In this document: positions 58,524-64,000 of the stretch, one piece after another
Numbering within the stretch: position 1 is the first letter of the stretch
Layout of the letters: each line of letters starts with the position of its first letter
Assembly (NCBI GenBank): GCA_002375995.1
Contig: DFNI01000037.1
Span: 3,489 to 67,488 of the forward strand
Reading direction: 5' to 3'
Length of the DNA: 64,000 bases
DNA from: Acetothermia bacterium UBA3571
GTDB taxonomy: Bacteria; Bipolaricaulota; Bipolaricaulia; Bipolaricaulales; Bipolaricaulaceae
Made by a program: the position numbers and the translations under genes
The notes under the pieces: generated by a model
The model's input: the letters and a program-made list of their open reading frames with translations, nothing else
The model's database searches: none
Told to the model about the DNA's origin: nothing

Positions 58524-58816
58524 GGGGACAAGGCCAAAAAAGGCAATTCGTTGTAGTGGCCTATGATGTGGTTTCGGACACAAGGCGTGCGCGATTACAT
58601 CAAAAGCTCAAGGGGTTCGGCACCCCAGTGCAGTATTCGGTGTTTGAGTGTTTCCTAGACCCGAGGACCTTGGAAAGGCTTATCGCAATGGTGAAGCGGG
58701 AAATATGCGATGAAGAGGACACGGTGCGCATATATTTCCTGTGCCGATCCTGCCGGCGCAAGACCTATGTGATAAATGGGGAGGTAACCGATATTCCCCC
58801 AGCCATCGTCGTGTGA
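58520..58816 (+). CDS. cas2: CRISPR adaptation protein Cas2 (RT-associated)
   Basis: A 98-residue Cas2: FVVVAYDVVSDTRRARLHQKL holds the conserved aspartate, VQYSVFECFLD is standard, and the C-terminus has a cysteine pair (CRSCRRKTYVING). ATG 58520 overlaps the cas1 stop as ATGA and is preferred to TTG 58514. It is last in the RT-cas1-cas2 unit and is followed by the leader and array at 59055. Confidence 0.95.
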   Translation: MRGQGQKRQFVVVAYDVVSDTRRARLHQKLKGFGTPVQYSVFECFLDPRTLERLIAMVKREICDEEDTVRIYFLCRSCRRKTYVINGEVTDIPPAIVV

Positions 58817-59054
58817 TCGCATCCCTGCAATGCTCTCGGGCGTGCGACGGGCTTTTTAAAGGTTTGAGTGCCGATGAACCAGAATGGAAAAGGATTTATC
58901 GGTGTATTGAAAAGATCGTGCAAGTTGCACCAGAGCCACACTGGACTTTACCCCTTCAAGGGGTATAAAATATCTCGTTCTGGGTTGGAAGTGGCTGGTG
59001 GCTTGCAAATGTGGTGTTAGAATCCGTAATGGAAGGCCACTTTCGCGCCCAGCT
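58817..59054 (+). promoter_or_regulatory. Leader of the array at 59055
   Basis: This is the gap between cas2 and the first repeat. It carries TGCAAA at 59004-59009 (45 bp from the repeat) and ATGGAA at 59029-59034 (20 bp from it), identical in spacing to the leader of the left one-spacer array. A CCCCTTcaagGGG hairpin at about 58951-58963 may end the cas2 transcript. Confidence 0.55.
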
Positions 59055-59326
59055 GTTGAAAAGGCCGATAATCCTCGTTGGGGATTGGAACGTTGTTTTT
59101 CCCCATTCTAGAAGTAAAGTACGTTCATCTACTGCAAAGTTGAAAAGGCCGATAATCCTCGTTGGGGATTGAAACACATCACGAGCCGCTTTCTGCAGCG
59201 GCGGGCGGCCACGGGTTGAAAAGGCCGATAATCCTCGTTGGGGATTGAAACTTTGCCCGGACACCATTTAAGAGGTGAAGAAGTTACAAGTCGAAAAGGC
59301 CGACAATCCTCGTTGGGGACCGAAAC
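59055..59326 (+). CRISPR. Three-spacer CRISPR array of the RT-Cas1 module
   Basis: Four 37-nt repeats at 59055-59091, 59139-59175, 59215-59251 and 59290-59326 flank spacers of 47, 39 and 38 nt. The repeat begins GTTGAAAAGGCCGATAAT and ends GGGGATTGAAAC, related to the repeats at 45 and 56 kb. The first repeat has one change near its end, and the last is degenerate at several positions, as expected for the trailer. Transcription is rightwards. No spacer matches another part of this window by eye. Confidence 0.95.
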
Positions 59327-59480
59327 AATTGTGATAGACCCTCATCTACATGATGTGTGCATTCGATCAAAATGGTCACAATCCAGGGGCGCCTTTATGG
59401 TAATGGGGCGAAAATTCCGGCAGAAGGGAGTGTTGGTAAGGCCATCGCGTCCTTTTTTAAAAAACGGAGGAGGTGGGAGT

Positions 59481-59726
59481 GTGGCTTACAAGTATAAGAT
59501 GGTGCAGATTCCCCCTACCATCGTGGTGAAGGGCCGAGAGTACCAGGGGCAGGAGGCCGCCCACTATTTGGAGTCCCTCGTCAACGAGATGGCCGCCCAG
59601 GGATGGGAGTTCTATCGGGTGGATACAATCGGCGTTTTAACCAAACCCGGTTGCTTGGGACAGCTCTTCGGAGCGCGGGAGATCATGAGGGAATACTACG
59701 TGGTGACTTTCCGCCGCGAAACGTGA
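59481..59726 (+). CDS. DUF4177-like small protein
   Basis: An 81-residue protein. The pattern YKYKMVQIPP ... AAHYLESLVNEMAAQGWEFYRVDTIGV ... YYVVTFRRE matches DUF4177, small cytoplasmic proteins of unknown function. GTG 59481 is chosen because GGAGGAGGTGGGA precedes it; sequence upstream in the same frame runs into the CRISPR array. It may be co-transcribed with the M48 protease gene 48 bp downstream. A T6/A6 dyad (about 59452-59465) lies just before its ribosome site. Confidence 0.75.
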   Translation: MAYKYKMVQIPPTIVVKGREYQGQEAAHYLESLVNEMAAQGWEFYRVDTIGVLTKPGCLGQLFGAREIMREYYVVTFRRET

Positions 59727-59774
59727 TATCAACTCTTACCTTTAGGGCCCGTGGGGGTTGCAGGGGAGGGAGCG

Positions 59775-60821
59775 ATGGATAGGCGTACCATCTCCCTGGA
59801 ACCAGAGGTTTACGAGCGACTCTCGCTATTCAGGGCCCGGGGGGCAGCGCGCAAAAAACGACCGCTGGATTGGGATGAGTTCTTCAGTGTGCTGCTGAAC
59901 CGGGAAAGACACAAGCGAGAGGCACTAAGTTGGGCATACGCGGGCCTCATCTTCGTAGCGGTAACCCTGGTCCTACTTTGGCCAGTTTATATCTACTCCC
60001 CGGTGTTGATACCCTTGATTTGGGCCCTCGGCCTGCTCATCGCTGCAGCCACCGTGTACCTCCTCACCCCGTTCGCCTTGCGCAAGGTAAAGCTTTGGGA
60101 GGGAACCACGGAGGTCCACCGGTGGTTAGAGGAGCTCGCGGTAAAGGCCGGCCTCAAGAAAACCCCTAAGATCAAGGTCTTCGATACCCCAGAGGTGAAC
60201 GCGCTTGCCTATTGCACCGTCTCGGGGGGCGTGATCTGCCTGACCCGGGGTTTGTTGGATGCATACCGGGAAGGCGAGCTGTCGCCCGCGGAGTTCAAGG
60301 CGATCATGGCACACGAAATAGGACATCTGAAACACCAGGATCTCATGAAGTTCAACCTCGCCTTGGCCTGGGTGGGTGTGTTCGAGTTCTTCGGTACGGA
60401 AGTCACGCGGGTGGGAGTGGCTATGGGGGATGCCGCCGAGGGAGGTGAGGGATGGTGGGCTGTCATGCTGATGCTGACGGCCTGGTTCGCGTTGTTTTTG
60501 GGCTCGGCCCTGCTCGCGATCGCCAAGTTGGCTTCCGCCCTCTCGTTCCACCTAAGCCGCCGACAGGAGTTGGAAGCGGACGATCTGGGCGGTGAGCTCA
60601 CCCATCCAGAATCCATGGCGGCGGCGCTGGAAAAGATAGAACAGCTGAACGCGCGGCTGGTGGCCGAAGAGTTGGAGAAGCTCCCATTTTCCGATCGATG
60701 GCAGCTTCGGCCCCGTAACCGGAGTTGGGTGGAACGGCTATGGGACGCACATCCCCCGACACCGAGTCGTGTGGGGCGCCAACGGGCTTTGGCGGAATTT
60801 CTGGGTTTTCTGCCGGAGTGA
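59775..60821 (+). CDS. M48 family membrane zinc metalloprotease (HtpX-like)
   Basis: A 348-residue protein. A cytoplasmic N-terminus (MDRRTISLEPEVYERLSLFR), resembling the start of antitoxin-like DUF proteins, precedes two membrane helices. The M48 domain follows: INALAY-like VNALAYCTVSGG, the zinc motif MAHEIGHLKHQD, and the third ligand in RRQELEADDLGGEL. Two further hydrophobic segments lie between them. The C-terminal HPPTPSRVGRQRAL is typical. By family it degrades damaged membrane proteins. ATG 59775 follows GGGAGGGAGC. The extra N-terminal region is unusual for HtpX. Confidence 0.87.
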   Translation: MDRRTISLEPEVYERLSLFRARGAARKKRPLDWDEFFSVLLNRERHKREALSWAYAGLIFVAVTLVLLWPVYIYSPVLIPLIWALGLLIAAATVYLLTPFALRKVKLWEGTTEVHRWLEELAVKAGLKKTPKIKVFDTPEVNALAYCTVSGGVICLTRGLLDAYREGELSPAEFKAIMAHEIGHLKHQDLMKFNLALAWVGVFEFFGTEVTRVGVAMGDAAEGGEGWWAVMLMLTAWFALFLGSALLAIAKLASALSFHLSRRQELEADDLGGELTHPESMAAALEKIEQLNARLVAEELEKLPFSDRWQLRPRNRSWVERLWDAHPPTPSRVGRQRALAEFLGFLPE

Positions 60822-60830
60822 GGAGGCAAG

Positions 60831-61028
60831 ATGAAGCGGAAGATCGGTCGTGTGAAGTCTCCAAAAGGAAAGCTTTTCGACGTGTACTGGGACGACCGCA
60901 CCGGCGAGGTCTTCGTTCAAGCCGTGGGAGGGTTTTTCGGCGGCGGACTTATGAAGCGATGCAGTGTCAAAGCCAAAACGGCCAGTGAGGCAATGCACGT
61001 GGCGGAAGCCTGCGTCTATGATCAATGA
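60831..61028 (+). CDS. Small conserved-looking protein, unknown function
   Basis: A 65-residue basic protein: MKRKIGRVKSPKGKLFDVYWD, then a beta-type stretch GEVFVQAVGGFFGGGLMKRCS and a short helix (TASEAMHVAEACVYDQ). GAGGAGGCAAG precedes the ATG, 9 bp after the protease stop, so the two are co-transcribed. No family is recognised. Confidence 0.6.
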   Translation: MKRKIGRVKSPKGKLFDVYWDDRTGEVFVQAVGGFFGGGLMKRCSVKAKTASEAMHVAEACVYDQ

Positions 61029-61072
61029 ACAAACGCCGAAGGAAGCGGGTCGCTAAGGGGGTCGTGTCCAAA

Positions 61073-61429
61073 TCAGTCGAAAGGGAACCAGCCGAGCACC
61101 GCTCCGATCCCGGCGATTAACGCCAGGACAACGGCGAGGATGAATTCCGGCCGTACGCGAATCCAGGGCACCCGGCGGCGGAGGTACCCCACCAGACACC
61201 GCCAGTTGAGGAGGAGATGGAATAAGCCGAAGATAGCTCCTGCATAGCCGAACACAGTGTGAATTTTCTCCCACTGTGTTTTCGTCAATCCCAGGAACTC
61301 CCACCCCGTGGTCCGGGCGATGCGCCCCGAGGGGGCGATGAACAACGCGATCCCCGAGATCAGGAGAACCGCCGCGGAGAAAACCAAGAAGTACGAGACC
61401 AGGATCCGCCAGTTCCACTTAAACTTCAT
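61073..61429 (-). CDS. DUF4405 membrane protein
   Basis: A 118-residue protein with three or four membrane helices: RILVSYFLVFSAAVLLISGIALFIAP, then a conserved-type segment KTQWEKIHTVFGYAGAIFGLFHLLLNW with two histidines, and a final helix. The arrangement matches DUF4405, often found as a small membrane partner of redox proteins; the histidines could bind b-type heme, but that is inference. It overlaps the upstream NapH-like gene by 11 bp and is the last gene of the MarR-cupin-NapH-like unit. Confidence 0.75.
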   Translation of the reverse strand: MKFKWNWRILVSYFLVFSAAVLLISGIALFIAPSGRIARTTGWEFLGLTKTQWEKIHTVFGYAGAIFGLFHLLLNWRCLVGYLRRRVPWIRVRPEFILAVVLALIAGIGAVLGWFPFD

Positions 61430-62258
61430 CCGTTACCCCTTTCTTGGCTTCCCATGGCCCGGCCCAGCTCAAGGCCCCCTCCCGCGAACAGGCGCCGAGG
61501 CAAGCCCCGCAGGCGAAGCAGTCAGCGTGGATTCTTTTGCCTTCGATAAAATCCCCCATCGCCCCGGTGGGACAGGCGCGCACGCATGCCCGGCACCCCA
61601 CGCACTTTTCCCGGACGATGCGGGGACGCATAAGGCTCACCTGTTCCACGGCCCAGCTCACCAGCCCGAACGGGCACAGGAACCGGCACCAGGGGCGATA
61701 GACGAAAAGGCTCAAAAGGAGCACGAGACCCGCCACGGCACCGACCCCGATTCCGACCTTCAGGGAGAAAATCCCGAACGGGTCCACGCCCTTTATCCAG
61801 TCGGCCCCGGCCCATGCCAACCCCACCACGAGTCCCAGGGTCGCCGCGACCCGCACCGAATTCGTGAGCCAAAACGGCGGCCGCCATTTGGGCGCGGGGA
61901 TCCGATACAAGAGGTCCTGCAGCAGCCCCAGTTGACACCCCCAGCCGCAGATGGACTTGTTGGAGACGAAGCTCATGAGGAGGAGTACAACCAACATCAA
62001 TGCGATCAGGGGCACCAGCGTCCGCCCGGCGAGAAGGCCAGCGAGCACGCCGCGCAGAGCGAGCACGGGGTTCGGGTTGGCGGGCACGAGAAAACCGTAG
62101 GCGAACCCGAACACCAGGACTCCTAGGAAAAGGAACGCGAGCCGCCGCCGGGGCGTGATCCTTCCCCGGCGCAGGAGCCACGTGGCGGCGGCCACCGCGA
62201 TCGCCCACAGGAGGAACTTGCTGAGGACCAGCGGATTGAAGCCCGTTGTCGTCGACAT
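61419..62258 (-). CDS. NapH-like membrane polyferredoxin
   Basis: A 279-residue membrane protein with about five helices and two kinds of cysteine site. Membrane-loop motifs NKSICGWGCQLGLLQDL and YRPWCRFLCPFGLVSW are the CxxxC(P) motifs of the NapH/CcoG-like family. C-terminal 4Fe-4S clusters are CVGCRACVRACPTGAM and CFACGACLGACSREG. It would pass electrons across or along the membrane. The donor and acceptor are unknown; the neighbouring DUF4405 protein may be its partner. Confidence 0.88.
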   Translation of the reverse strand: MSTTTGFNPLVLSKFLLWAIAVAAATWLLRRGRITPRRRLAFLFLGVLVFGFAYGFLVPANPNPVLALRGVLAGLLAGRTLVPLIALMLVVLLLMSFVSNKSICGWGCQLGLLQDLLYRIPAPKWRPPFWLTNSVRVAATLGLVVGLAWAGADWIKGVDPFGIFSLKVGIGVGAVAGLVLLLSLFVYRPWCRFLCPFGLVSWAVEQVSLMRPRIVREKCVGCRACVRACPTGAMGDFIEGKRIHADCFACGACLGACSREGALSWAGPWEAKKGVTDEV

Positions 62259-62597
62259 TCAGCCCATCCCGGGTCGATCCGCGCCCCCGGGGAGCTTGAT
62301 CACCAGGAACCGAAGATCGGCGGGACCATGGTTGCGGAATCGGTGGGGCGTATGGGCGGGGCACGCGATCAGGTGGTCGGCGGAAATTTCGGCATCCTCA
62401 TCGCCGATCTGCACGATGCCCTGCCCCTCCAATACGTAGAAGATGGCCTCAACGGGGACCGCGTGCCTCTTGAGGGATTCCCCGGGCCGAAGGGTGATCA
62501 TGATCACCTGTGCCCCTTGGCCGGAATAGAGCGCCCGGGCGGTCACGCCGTGGGGATTGGGTACTTCCCGAGCTTCATGTGCTTTCACGATCGTCAT
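62259..62597 (-). CDS. Single-domain cupin protein
   Basis: A 112-residue cupin. The first motif RPGESLKRHAVPVEAIFYVLEGQGIVQIG and the second motif HLIACPAHTPHRFRNHG supply the usual metal-binding His/Glu residues. Such small cupins bind a metal and often sense or modify small molecules. It lies between the MarR gene (23-bp overlap) and the NapH-like gene (immediately adjacent), so it belongs to that regulated unit. Confidence 0.82.
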   Translation of the reverse strand: MTIVKAHEAREVPNPHGVTARALYSGQGAQVIMITLRPGESLKRHAVPVEAIFYVLEGQGIVQIGDEDAEISADHLIACPAHTPHRFRNHGPADLRFLVIKLPGGADRPGMG

Positions 62598-63033
62598 CCT
62601 TCCCCCTTCCTTTCGTGCTTTTGAGGGCCTTCTCCAACAGTCGGATCAGCTCCGCTCGCTCCGCGGGCGATAACGGGGACAGCAACCGTTCGGCTCGGAG
62701 GCGTTTGAACCCCGCGGCTTTCCGGTGGAGGGCCCGTCCTTTTGGGGTCAGGAACACCCTGATGTTCCGGCGATCGCCGGGATCCCGGCGCCTGGCCACC
62801 AACCCCAGGGCCTCCAGGCGCCGCAGGGCCGCGCTTATGGTGGGCGGGGTGACGCCCAGGGCGGCGGCGATCCCGCCCAATGTGGCCCCGGGTTCGCGGG
62901 CGATGTGGTCGAGGAGGGCGAATTGGGGCGGGGATATGCCGACATCCCGCAGGGGGTTGCGCGCCAGCTCCAAACGCCGGAGATCCTCCAGGAGCTCCAC
63001 GAAGCGTTGCAGAAGCGAGCGACCGTCCTCCAT
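62575..63033 (-). CDS. MarR-family transcriptional regulator
   Basis: A 152-residue MarR protein: dimerisation helix at the N-terminus, winged helix with GGIAAALGVTPPTISAALRRLEALGLVARRRDPGDRRNIRVFLTPKG (recognition helix and wing), and a C-terminal dimerisation helix. ATG 63033 is used; GTG 63036 is possible. A 17-bp perfect dyad lies 4 bp upstream, strongly suggesting autoregulation. It heads a unit with the cupin, NapH-like and DUF4405 genes and may also control the divergent DUF2202 gene. Confidence 0.88.
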   Translation of the reverse strand: MEDGRSLLQRFVELLEDLRRLELARNPLRDVGISPPQFALLDHIAREPGATLGGIAAALGVTPPTISAALRRLEALGLVARRRDPGDRRNIRVFLTPKGRALHRKAAGFKRLRAERLLSPLSPAERAELIRLLEKALKSTKGRGKDDDREST

Positions 63034-63037
63034 CACT

Positions 63038-63054
63038 TTAGTTAGTCTAACTAA
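63038..63054. promoter_or_regulatory. Predicted MarR operator
   Basis: TTAGTTAGTCTAACTAA is a perfect palindrome (8-bp arms around one central base) placed 4 bp upstream of the marR ATG. Its size and TAGTTAG half-sites are typical for MarR-family operators. It lies between marR and the divergent DUF2202 gene. Confidence 0.75.
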
Positions 63055-63081
63055 TTATTTTAGGCTTGACAAGGACCGAAG

Positions 63082-63110
63082 TTGCAAAATCTTTAAAAAT
63101 TTGTTACATT
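63082..63110 (+). promoter_or_regulatory. Predicted promoter of the DUF2202 gene
   Basis: TTGCAA (63082-63087), a 17-bp A/T-rich spacer and TACATT (63105-63110) face rightwards. The MarR dyad ends 27 bp upstream of the -35 box, so repression would need looping or extended binding. Confidence 0.5.
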
Positions 63111-63183
63111 GAATTTCGACGGCGGCTCCATCGGGTCTCCACATCGGGGGGTTATCATGACCGCCACGTCCAAAAGGAGGTCG

Positions 63184-63900
63184 ATGTACATGAAAAACCG
63201 GAAAAAATTAGCCGTGCTGATGATGTGGGCGGCGATCGCGTCGGCGGGACTCGCTTACCTGCCGGTTGCGGCCCATCAGGGGACCGGCCAAGGGGGCGGG
63301 CCCGGAGCATCCGGGACCGGTGACGTCAACGCCGCTAACTTGGCGGCGGCCATCGCCGCCCTCCCGGCGGATCCCCTCTCCGACGCGGAACGGGAGGGTA
63401 TCCTCTACGTGAGGGAGGAGGAGAAACTTGCCCACGACGTCTACACCGTGCTTTATGAGAAATGGGGCCTGCAGATCTTCGCCAACATCGCCGCTTCCGA
63501 GTCCACCCACATGGCGGCCATGGCGCTCCTCATCGACCGCTACGGCCTCGAGGACCCCGTCTCCGATAAGCCGGGCGTGTTCACGAACCCGGAGCTGCAA
63601 AAGCTCTACGACGACCTGGTGGCCAAGGGGACCAAGTCCCTGATCGACGCCCTGGAAGTGGGCGCCATCATCGAGGAGGTGGACATCGTCGACATCCAGG
63701 GGTACCTGAAGGACGTGGACAACGAGGACATAGAGCTGGTCTACGAAAACCTCCTCAAGGGCTCCCGGAACCACCTGCGGGCCTTCGTGTCCACTCTGGA
63801 ACGATACGGGGTGGAATACGAGCCCCAGTACCTCTCCCCGGAGGAGTATCGGGAGATCATCGCCGGGTCCACGGAACGGGGTAACGCCGGAGGCGGTTGA
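63184..63900 (+). CDS. Secreted DUF2202 ferritin-like protein
   Basis: A 238-residue protein with a signal peptide (MKNRKKLAVLMMWAAIASAG) and a DUF2202 domain. GILYVREEEKLAHDVYTVLYEKWGLQIFANIAASESTHM carries the E/H residues of a ferritin-like four-helix bundle, and a second set is in the C-terminal half (IVDIQGYLKDVDNEDIELVYENLLKGSRNHLRAF). It probably binds a di-iron or similar metal centre outside the membrane. AAAAGGAGG lies 3 nt before ATG 63184 and 9 nt before ATG 63190; either may be used. A strong terminator follows. Confidence 0.88.
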   Translation: MYMKNRKKLAVLMMWAAIASAGLAYLPVAAHQGTGQGGGPGASGTGDVNAANLAAAIAALPADPLSDAEREGILYVREEEKLAHDVYTVLYEKWGLQIFANIAASESTHMAAMALLIDRYGLEDPVSDKPGVFTNPELQKLYDDLVAKGTKSLIDALEVGAIIEEVDIVDIQGYLKDVDNEDIELVYENLLKGSRNHLRAFVSTLERYGVEYEPQYLSPEEYREIIAGSTERGNAGGG

Positions 63901-63928
63901 CCCTCTGTACTGGACAAACCGAACAACT

Positions 63929-63959
63929 CGGGGAGGCTAGCGCCTCCCCGTTTCTTTTT
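63929..63959 (+). terminator. Intrinsic terminator after the DUF2202 gene
   Basis: A perfect 9-bp stem CGGGGAGGC / GCCTCCCCG with loop TAGC (63929-63950) is followed by TTTCTTTTT, 29 bp after the stop codon. Confidence 0.88.
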
Positions 63960-64000
63960 GCGGAGCCAGCCGCTCCCCCAACGCCCTCAGTTCGTCCCGG

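Noticed and set aside
59092..59289. Self-targeting by spacers
   Set aside because: None of the spacers at 1-173, 45 kb, 56 kb or 59 kb was found to match another part of the window. This was by eye only, so imperfect matches could be missed.
1..64000. tRNA, rRNA or other known structured RNA genes
   Set aside because: None was recognised by eye on either strand; a covariance-model scan would be needed to exclude divergent ones.

Overview
This window reads as a high-GC, probably thermophilic, anaerobic bacterium. A complete bacterial-type acetyl-CoA synthase / CO dehydrogenase operon (acsB-acsC-acsV-cooC-acsD-acsE-cooS-cooT, 32852-43015) shows Wood-Ljungdahl carbon metabolism. The gene mix (full-length AcsB, a DUF3786/CooC pair, a geranylgeranyl-reductase-like enzyme, two type III CRISPR systems) is compatible with an acetogenic candidate phylum such as Bipolaricaulota (OP1/Acetothermia). 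That placement is inference; there is no rRNA gene here to fix it.

Layout. (1) 1-11126, minus strand: a complete type III-A CRISPR-Cas locus. It has an array at the left edge, then cas2, cas1, cas4, cas6, a CARF-HEPN RNase, csm5-csm1 (Cas10 with intact HD and GGDD), and upstream a CARF protein fused to a LuxR-type DNA-binding domain. A small DUF4258/DUF2283 protein (11476-11832) shares a near-identical 37-bp promoter-proximal element with the CARF-LuxR gene. (2) 11906-18411: a GH38 alpha-mannosidase-like secreted protein, a decayed ABC-2 permease abutting an IS256-type transposase remnant, a geranylgeranyl reductase family flavoprotein and a CaCA antiporter. (3) 18478-29225: a secreted protein, znuABC, a TIM-barrel isomerase, a Clp1/Grc3-like polynucleotide kinase behind a large hairpin leader, an MFS transporter, DUF554, a BtuFCD-type importer and folD. 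(4) 29283-43015: the DUF3786-CooC pair, a large secreted protein of unknown function, then the ACS/CODH operon, ending in the 58-residue nickel protein CooT and a strong terminator.

(5) 43058-44409, minus strand: a compact four-gene module of unknown function (zinc-ribbon-like peptide, VWA-domain protein, Cys-rich protein, single-span membrane peptide). It sits behind a consensus promoter and a roughly 250-nt leader. (6) 45048-59326: a second CRISPR island. A subtype III-C-like effector (cmr1, cmr6-like, a Csx11-type Cas10 without GGDD, cmr4, cmr5, cmr3-like, cas6) is bracketed by two one-spacer arrays in inverted orientation. It is followed by a reverse transcriptase-cas1-cas2 adaptation module with its own array. 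All three arrays carry TGCAAA exactly 45 bp before the first repeat. An IS4-type insertion sequence and a frameshifted YbjN-like gene mark this as an unstable accessory region. (7) 59481-63900: a DUF4177 protein, an M48 protease with a small downstream gene, and a MarR-cupin-NapH-like-DUF4405 cluster divergent from a DUF2202 ferritin-like protein.

How it fits together: the BtuFCD-type importer may supply corrinoid for the corrinoid iron-sulfur protein AcsCD. CooC/CooT and the second CooC-like protein serve nickel insertion, and folD contributes to the methyl branch. The two CRISPR systems differ in logic: the III-A system should signal through cyclic oligoadenylate to CARF effectors, including a predicted transcription factor. 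The III-C-like system has lost the cyclase motif and has no CARF partner, but is coupled to RT-dependent adaptation.
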